Shown here in pieces: positions 34,594 to 45,890 of a DNA stretch of 64,000 nt. The translations under genes were made by a program, and so were the position numbers. Origin of the DNA: Excoecaria cochinchinensis (taxonomy: Eukaryota > Streptophyta > Magnoliopsida > Malpighiales > Euphorbiaceae); assembly GCA_947683425.1 (NCBI GenBank), contig CANTUQ010000003.1, positions 5,084,001 to 5,148,000 on the forward strand, in the 5' to 3' direction. The notes beneath the pieces were generated by a model. The model did no database searches. It worked only from the letters and a program-made list of their open reading frames with translations, and had not been told where the DNA came from. Each line of letters starts with the position of its first letter. The stretch's first letter is position 1.

Positions 34594-37034
34594 TGTCACA
34601 CCCCATTTGCCCCCTAGTAGAATGAGCCTGTCTGCCTGTCTATCCGTCTGTCTGTATGCGTAAGCATTTGCATGTATTCAGCATTTCATAAGGGTATTTC
34701 AGTAAAATGTATGATTTTGGGGTTTATTATTATGTGGGTGCATACATGGCATTAGTGTGTTCAATTAAATGAGATATACTTGTGTGCATATGTTCATACC
34801 ATGGTAGGGTATGCATAAGTGAAGAGGGTTTTAGGTGTGTGTAGTGTAGGTTATTTTAGTGTGAGTGATTAGTGTCACCAATAGGAGTTTGATACCTATT
34901 TAGAATAAAGAAAAGAAAAAGAAAAGGGAATGAGGAAAAAGAAACTTACAGATTCACGTTTTTCTTACTCACTCTCTTCTTCTTCATTTTCTTTATTCCC
35001 AAGTACTGTGTATTTTGATTCAAGGTCTTATTGGTGAAGTTAATCCTCTCCTTGCATCCTTAGCTTGGTAAGTGCAAGATCTAGTCTTTGTTTTACTGTA
35101 AATTGCATCTTCATCTTCTTCCTTAAGTTTAGATTTAACTTAGGGTTTTCTTTGTGGATATTCTTGCTGTGATTGTGTTTAGCTGAAGCTCCACGTGATC
35201 CAAAGGGGAAAGAGGTTGCTGGACCTAGTGGAGCTAAGTGAGAGAGGCTTAGATTTCAGGTTTGGGAACAATTGTTTGTGATCTGCATAATTTGAGTTTA
35301 CTGGTATTTCTAGGGTTTATATGTTCTTGAATAATTTGAATGCAAATACCTTGAATTGGGTTGATTGAATTCTGTTTGAGTTGTTTATATGATGTTTGAA
35401 TTGTTTGGAATCTGCCTTGAAAGGTAAGAACAGGTTTGTATGGGTTTAAATCAAATTGGGATTGAATTCTGGAAATTCTGGAAATTCTGGGAAAAATGAT
35501 TTACTGTTGAAACTCCCTCTGTCGCGCAATTCGCTACGCAGGAAGGCAAGTCACGTCACGTGACCCTCGGTCACGGCGTGACCTGCCTGCTGAGAAGCCA
35601 GTCGCGTGACCAGCTGAAGAGGAAGCAAGTCACGCGACGTGATCTTCGGTCACGTCGTGCGACCTGCGAAGGAAAAAGGCAGATCACGCAACGTGATCTG
35701 CGAGGGAGAAGCAGCGTCACGTCGCGTGACCTTCGGTCACGCCGTGACCTGCATGTGCATTGCGTGATCCGCGAGGATCACGCAACGCAATTGGCGAGGA
35801 ACAAGCAGGTCACGAGACGTGACCCTCGGTCACGCCGTGACCTGCCTGTTGAGAAGGCCAGTCACGCCAGTGACCAGCCATTCCTCGCCCGATTCTCCGT
35901 TCAGCTTGTTTTTCCGAAATTTCCTGGTTTTTAACTCAAAACTGAATTTGGTATTTCTTCTGAATGGACTTTAATATTGTACGATGCATGTCTGACTATT
36001 TAATGTTTTGATATGCGTGATAGCATGATTTTCTGATGAATTATATTCTGTATCTTGAAATGTGATCAGTTTGACGCATAACCTGCTAGAGTCAAGTAAG
36101 TGGATAGTTAGGCATGCCTAATAGAGTCTTTTAGCTGCAGCCCTCAGTTCAGTTTGGACCCCGATCAGGTCCCCGTTTGGTTCCTCGCGAACCCTTCAGT
36201 ATAGAATCTTGTTTAAGATTCCCTCAGTATATAAATAACATGTTCTGATAAATGATATAATATTTGACTTGTACCTATGAGGTACCCTCAGTATTCGATT
36301 CGTACCCGTAAGGTACCCTCAGTACACTCGTTATCCACTGTCTAGAGTCAGCAGGTATACTTTGAAATGTTAATGAAAATGTTCTGATCTGATATGGCTT
36401 TGAATGGAATAACTGAATGAGTTTAATGATGAAATATATGCTGGTTTATTCTGAAATGCATATGATGATGAGATTCTGAAAGTATGGTATTTAAATACAA
36501 GCATGCTTATGGGTTATGTATTAATCCTTGCATTCTGCCATTGTGAATGTGATATGCCTTGACGACCACTGTGAGTGGCCGTCCATAATTTATGTGTATT
36601 TCCCCACTAAGCGTTTTATCGCTTAGCACGGTGTTTTTACCCGTGCAGGTGCGGAAGGCGTTTTGCTTTAGGAGAGTCGCCGTCATCAAGCCAACACAGA
36701 AGGGTTTTTAGTGTAGGCTCAGTTTTGTATCAGTTATTGATTCTTTTTGCATAGAACTCTCTGTATCAGCTTTCGCTTTTGTATCTATATTTTGTATATG
36801 TAATATTATTTTGTTCTGCTGGTTGATCAGCACATTATTGTAATAGTTTAATTATAGTAATGCATGATCAGCTTTTGCTTCTGCATGTAAAGTTTTTGAT
36901 TATTCTGTATTTCTGAATGTATGTTATGAATGGATGTATATTTTGCTTTGCTTTTGTTTGGTGATACCTTGTCTCATACGGCATCTCACTCCTTATCGGA
37001 TGGGATCGCCTACGTATGGGAAGGGGGTGTTACA
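34594..37034 (+). mobile_element. Tk5 3' LTR
   Basis: 2441 bp, near-identical to 29441-31879, with its own array (about 35514-35890), hairpin series (about 36110-36648) and terminal gggggtgttaca. Confidence 0.95.
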
Positions 37035-37039
37035 TTATG

Positions 37040-39459
37040 GGCTTTAATATAGTGTGGGTGCATGTATTGTATTAGGATGTGAGTATTTGGGTGTTGTTAG
37101 TGTGTGCATGCTCATAAGGGAGCAGTGTGCGAATTAGTGAGGGTTAGTCTTGTGTGTGGTATCTTGCATGAGTGTAGGGTGTGAGTGATCAAGATCCACC
37201 AATCCTAGGGTGACATGTGGCTAGGGTTTTAGGGAGGAGGTATAAATAGAAGGAGAGAGAAAAAGGGGACAGCCATTTGCTGCCGCTTTCCCGTTTCCCT
37301 CCTCTTCTTTTTATTTCTTCTTCCTCGTTTCCTCCTCAAGTGTGCCCTAAGCTTGGATCTAAGTGGTTTTGGTGGAAATTGATCATCTCCTAAGCTTTAT
37401 TGGTAAGTCTTTAGTGGGTTTTCTCTTCTTCTTCATGTTCTCTTTTGATTTGATTGCATGTGTTCTCAACTTAAGATTTTTGTGTTTGTATGATTCTTGG
37501 GTATTCTGGGTTTAGAAGCACCTACTCGAGATCATAAGGGGAAAGAGAAGGCAAGTGGGAGCAGAGCTTGCCACTAGGAGCATAGGAGTTTTCAGGTTTG
37601 GGAATTTATTTGAATTTGTGGATTTTTATGATTTGGTATAGTAGAGTGAATTTCTGGAATTTTGAGGTTTGATGAGGCTCATTTTATTGCTAATGTTATG
37701 GTTTTGGTTTGATTTAAGTTGTGATGCATGAATAATGAATTATTGGGAAAATTTCTAAGTTTGATGAAATTTGCTGAAATTTTCTAGGTTTATTGTTTTT
37801 GAGAGGTTTGATGAAGTTAATTCATGATTTTGATTGTGTTAATTGTTGTAAATGATGTGTTTTATGTTGTTTATGATGATGGGAAGGTTGATTTGAGGTA
37901 AGATGAATTTTGGGTTGATTTGTGTTTTAGATTAGAGTTTTGGGTGTTTTGGAAGTGTGGAATTCTGCAGATTTTCGTGTAAGAGCTGGAAATCACGACT
38001 CTGTCGCGAGTGCGACACTGTCGTGAGGTCGTGACAGAGCTCAGTGAATTCAGCCCTTGCACGTGACCGAGAGGATTTCGGCTGCCGAGCGGAATTGGGC
38101 TGCCGAGCGGCCATAGTGAGATCTTTCTGTTGCGAGCGCAACAGAGCGCTCGGCTACCGAGCGATTTTGGGCAGTCCCCTATCGTGAGAGCACGCCTGTG
38201 CACTAGCATGACAGCTTTCATTGGCCGCTCACTTTCGCGAGCGTGACGACCGTGGCGAGTGCAACAGTGAGATGAGTTTTTCTCTACACGCGAGCGTAAT
38301 GAATGCCGCGATCGCGACCTGGGGCCAATTTTTCCTCTGTCGGGAATGTGACACCCTGGCTTCAATTTGAGTTTTCTTTTTGTGATTTTCGATGTTTAAT
38401 TTTCGAACATGTGATGCTTTTAGGATTATACTTGGACTATTTTATGAAGTATACGAGTATAATTGGATGTATTATGCATGGTTAATTATGTGAATTCTAT
38501 AAATGTGATTTGTTTGATTATGCATGACCTGCTAGAGTTAAATAAGTGGATAGTTAGGCATGCCTAATAGAGTTCAGTAGCTGCAGCCCTCAGTTTTGTT
38601 CTGGACCCTGATCAGGTCCCTGTTTGGTTTCTCGCGAACCTCAATGTGTTTGGATCTTGTTTAAGATCCCCCTTGTAAAATGTTTTGAAATGAGAAAATG
38701 TGATATTGCTTTTCGATTCGTACTCATAAGGTACCGCCATGCATTCACTCGTTATCCACTACTGTGAATTAGCAGGTGTTGTGTTTTTTTCTATTATGCT
38801 TATGAGAATGTGAATCTGAATGACTATGGTTATAAGTATGTGAATCTGAATGACTCTATTTATGAGCAAATGAATCAGTTAACATATGAATGTGATTATG
38901 AACCTTTGAAAGCTTATGAACGTGATTCATTTATGATTATATCTTATATGATATTCAGCTTATGCCTTTATGTATGTGTTTGCCTCGATGACCATTGTGA
39001 ATGGCCGTCCATATTATTGTTACGTGTTTCCCCACTAAGCGTTATCACTTAGAACGGGTGTTTCATCCGTGTAGGTGCGGAAGGTGTATAGCTTTTGGGA
39101 GAGTCGCCGCAAGTCAAGCCAACACAGTGGGATTGTTGATAGCACTTAGCTTCTTTTTGTATTACGATTCTTTTTGTAATAGTGAACTCTCATTGTATTT
39201 AGTCTTTTGTTCATCTTCCGCTTTGTAACTCTAAAAGATGTAATTATTTTTGTAATATCAGAACAGTTGTATTGAATCTTATTATTCCATCTATGAATGA
39301 TCAGTTTGGTTTTAAAGTTTTAATTTTCGTTGTATAGATGTATGTTTATATTATGTGAATGAATGTTATTGTATCGTTTTGCTTGGTGACGCCTCTTCTC
39401 ATACGGGTTCTCACCTCCTTGCGGATGGGTTCTCCTACGTATGGGAAGGGGGTGTTACA
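37040..39459 (+). mobile_element. Tk4 3' LTR, second part
   Basis: Continues from 29440 after the Tk5 TSD. TATA box 37241-37248, coding-like block 37515-37577, array about 37995-38355, hairpin series about 38554-39076, end gggggtgttaca. Unlike the 5' LTR it shows the uninterrupted Tk2 target site near 37500. Confidence 0.9.
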
Positions 39460-39619
39460 TAGGGCGATTGGAAATCTTGGAAGAAGTAGAAGCTTTGATT
39501 GCTAGAATTGGCTGGACAGAGTTTTTCAAGAAAGACGAGAGGGTGTATCTTGATTTAACTTGAGATTTTATTTCCACTGTCAATTGCAGAGTGGATAAAG
39601 ATGATATGGAAAACCTAGG
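39460..39619 (+). pseudogene. relic8, continuation: Athila/Tat-type accessory ORF
   Basis: Reads RRLEILEEVEALIARIGWTE, FFKKDERVYLDLT, one stop (tga), DFISTVNCRVDKDDMENLG. This is the conserved 'helical segment, then GW-(T/I)-E-F' part of plant Athila/Tat accessory ORFs; compare GAGWIEFLTPAF in the Tat1 ORF near 59115. Cut on the left by Tk4 and on the right by Tat1. Confidence 0.5.
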
Positions 39620-39817
39620 TGTAGACATCGGGTCTCGAGGCAGTCCAGATCAGAGTTACCCGATGAAGAGATCAATGTCGATTTACAAGTAAGGGGATGA
39701 AATTCGGAGGTTTTCGTCTTTCGGTCTCGTAAGGATTAAAATCTTTTTCTATAGCATGGAGTTTGGAAAGAGTTGGATAAATTTTACAGTATTTGGGTAA
39801 AAATGGGAGTTTTGCTT

Positions 39818-40026
39818 CACAGACGGGCATTCCGTCTGTGTAGGGACGCCCGTCCCTACTTGGGGAGATACCCGTCCCTAGGCGTAGTAGGGACGGACCC
39901 GTGGCAACCTAGGGACGCCCGTCCCTAGGATCGCGCCCCGTCCCTAGTCAGTCTCCCGTATTTGCCCCTAGTAGAGACGGCCGTCGGTAGGTGCAGGGAA
40001 GCCCGTCGGTACGGTAACTGACGGGA
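39818..40026. repeat. Palindrome array of the Tat1 5' LTR
   Basis: cacagacgggcattccgtctgtg (39818-39840), tagggacgcccgtcccta (39841-39858), cccgtcccta...tagggacgg, ctagggacgcccgtccctag (39909-39928), then ccgtcggta forms. It lies about 140 bp upstream of the TATA box at 40162. The sister array in the 3' LTR is at about 62149-62355. Confidence 0.9.
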
Positions 40027-40161
40027 TCACTTGAGATTGGATAAAATTTGATCTCTTTTCTTTTCAAAAGGGGGATAGAATTTATCTAAAAGTTGAATTT
40101 TAAAGCCCTTTTAAAATTCAAACTTTAGATAGAGGCTTATCTTAATTATCTCATAAAACCC

Positions 40162-40169
40162 TATAAATA
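40162..40169 (+). promoter_or_regulatory. Tat1 LTR TATA box
   Basis: ccctataaataaagg; the same box is at 62493-62500 in the 3' LTR. Upstream is the palindrome array, downstream an A-rich leader. Confidence 0.7.
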
Positions 40170-41273
40170 AAGGATCAAATTTCAGTTTTAGGGGTTAGAA
40201 AATTTGGAGAAAATCTGGAAAAGGAGAGAGAAATTTTAGAGAAATTTTATTTAGAAAAAGAGGCTATCAAATATTTTTTGAAAAAAATTGCTTTTTAGAA
40301 AAAGGCTTTTCTGTGAGCAGATTATGCAAAAAGTTCATAAATCTCTATTCATCTGTAGAGTTTTATTTTGATAAGACTTCTTTTAATTAATCGATTTCTT
40401 CAAATTTTTCTTACGAATTAACTCAAATTGAGGTGACGAAATTCAGTCGTTTCCATCAATATAAATAATTCGAACACACGATTGCTATCAAATTTTCAAG
40501 GAAAGAATAACATAAATTTTCTTTCTTTAATCTGATTCTTCTTTTGATCCTTGCGAGGCACACAGGGACAAAATCATTCGACATCCACCCTAAAAGGTAA
40601 AATCCGAGGGTAAACATTATGGATTAACATTTGTATAATTTAATTTGATTTACATTGATTTCTATAAATACTTCATTATCTTTTTTTACAAAAGATTTAA
40701 GAGGTTTTTTTTGATTTGTTTTCCACTTTTATAAATGGGAGTTGTATTCCTCTCCTAGTGTTATTGTAATTTATTTCGAACACTTTACCTTGATTCTTGC
40801 TTCTATTTACCGCTTTGGATGTGAATGATTTGCACTTTAATAAAATGCATCGTGTGGAAAGTTGGTGAAATAATAAATTCAAAACATAATTGTAAAATTA
40901 ATCAAAGTACGAATAAATGAGAAGTCCCGAACTCACTCTGGTCTTTGGGACTCAAAGAGGCGAGAGGTCTAGGACTTCCAAGACACCTCTTGAGTCCCAC
41001 CAAAAGGCTTAAATATACAATCCTAGGCTCTAGGGGAGTAGAGGATGAGGCCTCCAAGATCCCTCTACCTAGCTCAAGATGGATATGTATGTGCCGTCTT
41101 AGGCTCGCTAAGGCTAGACGACCCTTCCCAATGTTCTATTAGGTGGCGACTCCAAGAAACCTCATTGTTGCCCAAAATAGACGCACTTGTAAATACCTTA
41201 CAAGTTTTATGAACCTTTCCTGATCGCCCTGAAGCGGGCTTTCGGGAGGACACGAGGTTCGGCGCGCGTCACA

Positions 41274-41292
41274 GTGTCGACTCCACTAGGGA
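41274..41292 (+). other. Tat1 primer-site-like sequence
   Basis: gtgtcgactccactaggga directly follows the LTR. It resembles the tggcgactccactgggga primer sites I recall from Tat/Ogre elements. The tRNA identity is not settled here. Confidence 0.5.
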
Positions 41293-42210
41293 AATACTCG
41301 AGACTTCGATTCGAAAGTACTTTGATTAAAAATTTACAATTAGATTTTAGCTTAAAAATTTCACCATCTCTCAAAATCTGCATTGCATCGCATTAGAGCC
41401 TTAGATCTATGCTAGTTTGGTCCCTCTTTTAGCCCCGGTGCGTTCCTGAAGCACGACCCTATTTTCACTCAATTTTTGGAAGTGTTAAGGATAATACCAG
41501 CCCAAGCCTCGTACCATCATGGTATATTAAATGGTGACCCAATCGGTCGTTACGCTCGTGATGAGCTAGACCCGTTGGTAGGGACCATGCTTGGGTAGCC
41601 CTAAAGTAACACCACCCTTTGACTAAAGCTCATGTAAATGGAAATAGTTACTTCCCCCAAGTGGCATGAACCTTAATACGATGTTTGCTGTATGGATCAT
41701 TAGGTATTGGACAAACCCGGATAGTTCGACTGGTCACCTAATCAAAGGCTTTCATGCCCCGATAGGCCCAGGACGCCTTATTCGGATTGCCTAAATACAT
41801 AATGATCATAACCCATCCGCCTGTGCATTAGTTAGGAGAGGTTATGCTGTCGGATTTCCACCGTTTACCATACGCGTTCATCGGGTCCCCAGATTGACCC
41901 ATGGGCCAATCCCACCTAGGAAAGAGACTATGACCTCGTGTGCGGGAGTAATAAGGTTGGAAGGACCTATGTGCTTGCATGTGGCTTGTGAATGCTGCAT
42001 AGCACGATCATGCATTATTTTTTGCGCAATCATGCATCATCTTGACCCTCGTGTTTTTCAGCCATCATACATTCGCCTAGGTGGACAAGAGGGTCCCGGG
42101 GACGGCTACGCAGGAATCCATTTTTCGAGTTACCAGAAAGGATAGAGTATCCGGACAGTTCTTCTGAGACCAGTTACGCCACTTCAGATCAATTTTCTGT
42201 ACCCGAAGAA
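41293..42210 (+). other. Tat1 leader, no gene seen
   Basis: About 0.9 kb between primer site and gag start. Short frames only; nothing supported as coding. Confidence 0.6.
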
Positions 42211-43542
42211 ATGGCAAACTCACCAAGAGGGGCAGAGGCCACCAGGGCAATGATAGCAGAGGAAGTGGGCCAAAGGTTGGATGAGTTTGAGAACCGGATG
42301 ATGGCAATGATAGCTGCAATGGGTCAACAAGCAGCCCTACAGAACCCACAGCCTCCTCTTGTGAGGAATAATGAAAGGGAAGAGGTCAGAGAGGACCCAC
42401 AAGATGAAACGCTTCCGCCACTCGTGAACCTAAGAGCTACTATTTCGGGGGCACATAGGGGAAGACCTGTCCCGAGGCTGGATGATGACTGGGAAGACGG
42501 GGAATATGAGGAGCGGGTGTCTGAGAAAGGGAAATCCCCTCAAATCGAAGACGCCATCTGGAGGAAGGTGGAAGAGAGATTTGAAGCTATGACGAGGATG
42601 TTGACAAAAGGCCAAGGAGTGAATCCTGAGGATAAAGAGTTAGAAGGAGAAGATCTAGTCCCAATGAACTTTAAGATGCTGGACGTGCCAAAGTTTGACG
42701 GTACTTCTGATCCCCTAGCACATATAAAGCAGTACTCATTGGTGATGAAAGGCACCACTTTGACGAGGAAGCGGAAGATTGAGTATTTTTGCTTGAGCTT
42801 GACGGGCCCGGCAGTGGGTTGGTATCACGGGCTCAATCGCCGAACTAAGGAAGACTGGGACTTATTAACAGAAGAATTTTTGAGGCAATATGATTGCAGT
42901 ACAAGAATGGAGGTAACCCTGAAGGACCTGGAACTGTTACAGCAAAGAGAAGGAGAGTCCTTCCATGAGTATCTAACCTGGTGGAGGAATCGGGTGTTGG
43001 AAATGAAGAGGAAACCAGATACCCAGGATCAAATACGATTATTCATTAAAAATGCGAGCCCGTATTTGAGGAATGGATTAAGGATGAAAGGACTAAAAGA
43101 TTGGGAGTCCCTGAAGGACATCGCCATTGAGGCCGAGGGAGAGTACCTTGTTAGGAAAGCAGGAAATGAGAACTATCCTAAGAGAGGTAGTGGGAGCCAA
43201 GGGGCCGGCAGACCAACAAGTTCTGCTAGTGGTACAAGGAAGATTGCTGAGGTGTCAACTACAAACGCCACTCCGAGACATTTTTCCAATCTCGGGAGGT
43301 CCTTATCATGGGTACTAAGAAGACTGATGAAAGAGAATAAGCTGCAACCCCTACCGCCCAGACCTGCGAGAACTCAAAGCACACCGGGACACAAAGACGA
43401 TGAGTACTGTGCATATCATCAGCACACTGGACATGTAACAGATAACTATAGGACTTTGAGGCATGCAATTCAGGATTTGATCGACTCAAAACAGATCACA
43501 GATCCAGAAAAGAGAGGGGGTCAAAAGAAAGCTGGGTACAAT
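42211..43542 (+). pseudogene. gag: Tat1 Gag, part interrupted by Tk6
   Basis: From Met at 42211 the frame is open up to the insertion. The Gag core runs FDGTSDPLAHIKQYSLVMKG, GPAVGWYHGLN, LLTEEFLRQYD, LLQQREGESFHEYLTWWRN; a C-terminal YCAYHQHTGHVTDNY has the Cys/His pattern of Tat Gag proteins. Tk6 sits at acaat (43538-43542), and the frame continues at 52845 once Tk6 and one TSD copy are disregarded. Confidence 0.8.
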
Positions 43543-44134
43543 TGTAACACCCCAAAACCACCCCAGTAGTTTGAGCCTGTCCGTGTCTGTATGTGTGTAT
43601 TCGTATGTATTACATGTATGTGTTTAATTGGATTATTTATTTAATTTATGTATATTAATTTGAGAAGAGGAGTTAGGATATAGTATAAGTGGGTGTATGG
43701 AAATAAAGTGTGAATAAGAGACAAATTAGTATGTAAAGTAAAGTATGGGAGTAGGGTGTGATTTAGGACATGTGTCTTTTGGAGAGGATGACATGTGGCT
43801 AAGTGGATAGAGTAACATTTAATGGGGTTTGGTGAAAGAGAGAGAGATCAGCCTTTTTCCCTTTGATTCCCGTTCTTCTTCTTTCCTCACGCCATTCTTC
43901 TTTTCTTCTTCTTTCTTCTTGTTCTTTCCTTCTTCTTGGCCCGATCGTGCTCCCTCTCCTTTCCCTTGTGTAGATTGAGTTGCTTAGCTTGTGATCTTTG
44001 AAGTTTAAAGGTGAGTTGGGGTTGTAGGTGTTTTAGATTCTTCTTCTTCCTCTTCTCTAGGTTTTAGTTTATATGTATTTGTTTATGGGTTATTTTAGAA
44101 TTGATCTTGGTTGTGGTGAATTTGTGGTTCAGAG

Positions 44135-44194
44135 GAGGCTCCTAGGCCGGATAAAGGAAAAGAAATCGCTAGCGGAAGCGGAGCTCGCGATTAG
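44135..44194 (+). other. Conserved coding-like block, Tk6 copy
   Basis: Nineteen codons (EAPRPDKGKEIASGSGARD) then tag, after a gtggttcag acceptor-like site and a gtttaaaggtgagt donor-like site near 44010. Compared with Tk4, most differing codons (gaa/gag, gcg/gct, aag/aaa, ggg/gga, gag/gaa, gca/gct, agt/agc) change only the third base. Confidence 0.6.
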
Positions 44195-44599
44195 GAGCTA
44201 AGGAGAGAAGGTTTGGGAATGTTCATCTTTTATGTATATATGTGAATTAGGTTGGATAATTCTGCTTTTGGTTTTGATTGTGGTTGTAAGTTGTAATTTA
44301 AATCACATTAATTATGATATGAGATGCTAGAGAATGAATATTGTTGAAGGAAGTGTGAGAAATTATGTGAATAGTGATAATTATTGTTAAATGTGCTGTT
44401 TTGGAAATTCTGAGAATTTGGACATGTAATTGACTTTATTTAATTGAGATAATTGGGATAAAATTGGGTTTTTATTTATGTTATGAATTGTGAAGGCTTG
44501 GATTGCTGAATTTTGAGGTTTGGAATCAATTTTGGAAGTTTGAATGTGATTTGTATAGGATTTCTGCAGATTTTGGGCGTAAGAGCTGAAAAACCCGTG

Positions 44600-44790
44600 T
44601 CTGTCGCGATCACGAGATTGTCGCGAGCGCACAGTGGCCGCGAGCGCGATAGATTTGGAAGGTTGCCTTCTGTCGCGAGCGCGACAGAGAGTGACGCCTT
44701 CGCCCTCTCTCGAGAGCGAGACTCTCTCGCGACCGCGAGACTTGGCGGGGAGATGTGTTTCGGTCTCTGTCGCGAGCGCGACAGACGCAG
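44600..44790. repeat. Palindrome array of the Tk6 5' LTR
   Basis: Copies of ctgtcgcgagcgcgacag (8-bp arms, two-base centre) and ctctcgcgaccgcgag. The longer sister array (about 51520-51860) keeps extra units. Confidence 0.92.
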
Positions 44791-44947
44791 CTTCCAAATT
44801 TGATTTCTTTTCCTTTTTGCTTAATGACTTGATTTCTTTTGCATGCAGTTTTTATTAAGCTTGACTATCTAATTGCATGTAGATATATATGTGTATGTAA
44901 ACGTGATAAGACTTTGCATAACCTGCTGATGTCGGATAAGTGGATAG

Positions 44948-45390
44948 TTAGGCATGCCTAATAGAGTTATGTGCCGCTGCAGCTATGTGTACGATTTGGA
45001 CCCTGATCAGGTCCCCCGATTGGATCCTCGCGATCCTTCTGTTTGAATCTTTCTTAAGATTCTATGTGAAAACATTTTTTTTGGAATAAAACAAATAGAA
45101 TATTTTGATATCTCCGGGTATCTATGTGTTTGAAATATGATACCGATACTCTTAAGTATCTATGTGTACTCGTTATCCACTCATTATGATTAAGCAGGTG
45201 TCATTGTATTTTGTACAAGAATCTTTGGATGAGAATGTAAATATCTGTATTAACTATGTACGATTATGTGCCCATAATTATATTGTTATCATATGTTTTC
45301 TGTTATCGTCACTGTGAGTGGCGGTTATGCATTTTCTGTTTTCCCCACTAAGCGATTTCGCTTAGCACGGGTGTTTATCCGTGCAGGTGT
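44948..45390 (+). other. Tk6 LTR hairpin series
   Basis: ttaggcatgcctaa (44948-44961); gctgcagc; ggaccctgatcaggtcc (44998-45014); ggatcctcgcgatcc (45022-45036); gaatctttcttaagattc (45045-45062); gatact-cttaa-gtatc; a cgtcactgtgagtggcg hairpin; ctaagcgatttcgcttag (45348-45365); gcacggg...ccgtgc. In the 3' LTR (52023-52443) the ggatcc hairpin is deleted. Confidence 0.88.
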
Positions 45391-45788
45391 GGAAGGTTTT
45401 GATTGCCTTGGGTTGGGCGTGTCGCATCGGGAAGGCCAACGCAACTAAAGATTTGAAGTTTTATAGTATAGGCTTTCCTTTCTTTTGTAATGGATGTAAT
45501 ATTTTGTTAACCCTTGGAACAATGTATCTTGGGCTTTTGTAAATGGGTTCTTTTTGTAACCTACTGTAGCATGTAAAGACTTTCTTTTGTATAGTAATAA
45601 AAGTATCATTTCTGTTCTGTATCCCTCTTATTTCCATTAAAGTTGTTATTTATACCAGATATGTGATTCTGTATGTGATATTTGCATGTTTGTACTAGTG
45701 GGGTGTGACACTCCTATCTATCTTGGGTCCTTCTCGCTCTATTTACGAGTAGAAGTATCCATATTATAGGTTGGGGTGTGACATTAGG

Positions 45789-45800
45789 TGGTATCAGAGC
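45789..45800 (+). other. Tk6 primer binding site (initiator tRNA-Met)
   Basis: tggtatcagagc, 5 bases after the LTR; the match then ends (tcttgg). Confidence 0.9.
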
Positions 45801-45890
45801 TCTTGGTTTAGATGTTACTGGGTTTCAGTGTGTTAGTTGGTCGTTAGGGTTGTGTTGGCCTGATGCGCACTGCGTTTATGTTTTGTAGTT

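Larger units (their letters stand above)
29441..37034 (+). mobile_element. Tk5: young Tekay element with a rearranged interior
   Basis: 7594 bp between TSDs ttatg, with LTRs of 2439 and 2441 bp that differ at roughly 16 sites by eye (about 0.65%). Between them: PBS, an extra copied stretch of primer tRNA, an inverted protease-to-integrase block, then sense integrase C-terminus and chromodomain, PPT and LTR. Gag is absent. Because TSD and LTRs are clean, the scrambled molecule was probably already scrambled when it integrated. Confidence 0.93.
9825..39459 (+). mobile_element. Tk4: old Tekay element, host of Tk2/Tk3 and Tk5
   Basis: Its own DNA is 9825-10365, 22798-29440 and 37040-39459. 5' LTR: 9825-10365 plus 22798-24655. 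3' LTR: 29335-29440 plus 37040-39459, about 2526 bp. The 5' LTR lacks roughly the first 30-40 bases present in the 3' LTR, so its outer target duplication cannot be read. Both LTRs end ggaagggggtgttaca. Gag-pol is decayed. It lies inside relic8. Confidence 0.88.
39620..41273 (+). mobile_element. Tat1 5' LTR
   Basis: 1654 bp, tgtagacatcggg...ggcgcgcgtcaca. It lacks about 470 bp present in the 3' LTR (63046-63515). The 3' boundary rests on the CA end plus primer-site-like sequence, as the 3' LTR is cut by the window. Confidence 0.8.
43543..45783 (+). mobile_element. Tk6 5' LTR, contracted array
   Basis: tgtaacaccccaaaacc...ttggggtgtgaca. About 140 bp shorter than the 3' LTR because repeat units of the palindrome array are missing near 44605-44640. 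Confidence 0.95.

Noticed and set aside
44387..44863. Arg/Ser-rich frames on both strands (also 51396-51905)
   Set aside because: Produced by the tcgcgagcgcgaca array of Tk6.
43543..45783. TATA box of the Tk6 LTR
   Set aside because: The position homologous to the Tk4 TATA reads taacatttaatgggg; too weak to call.
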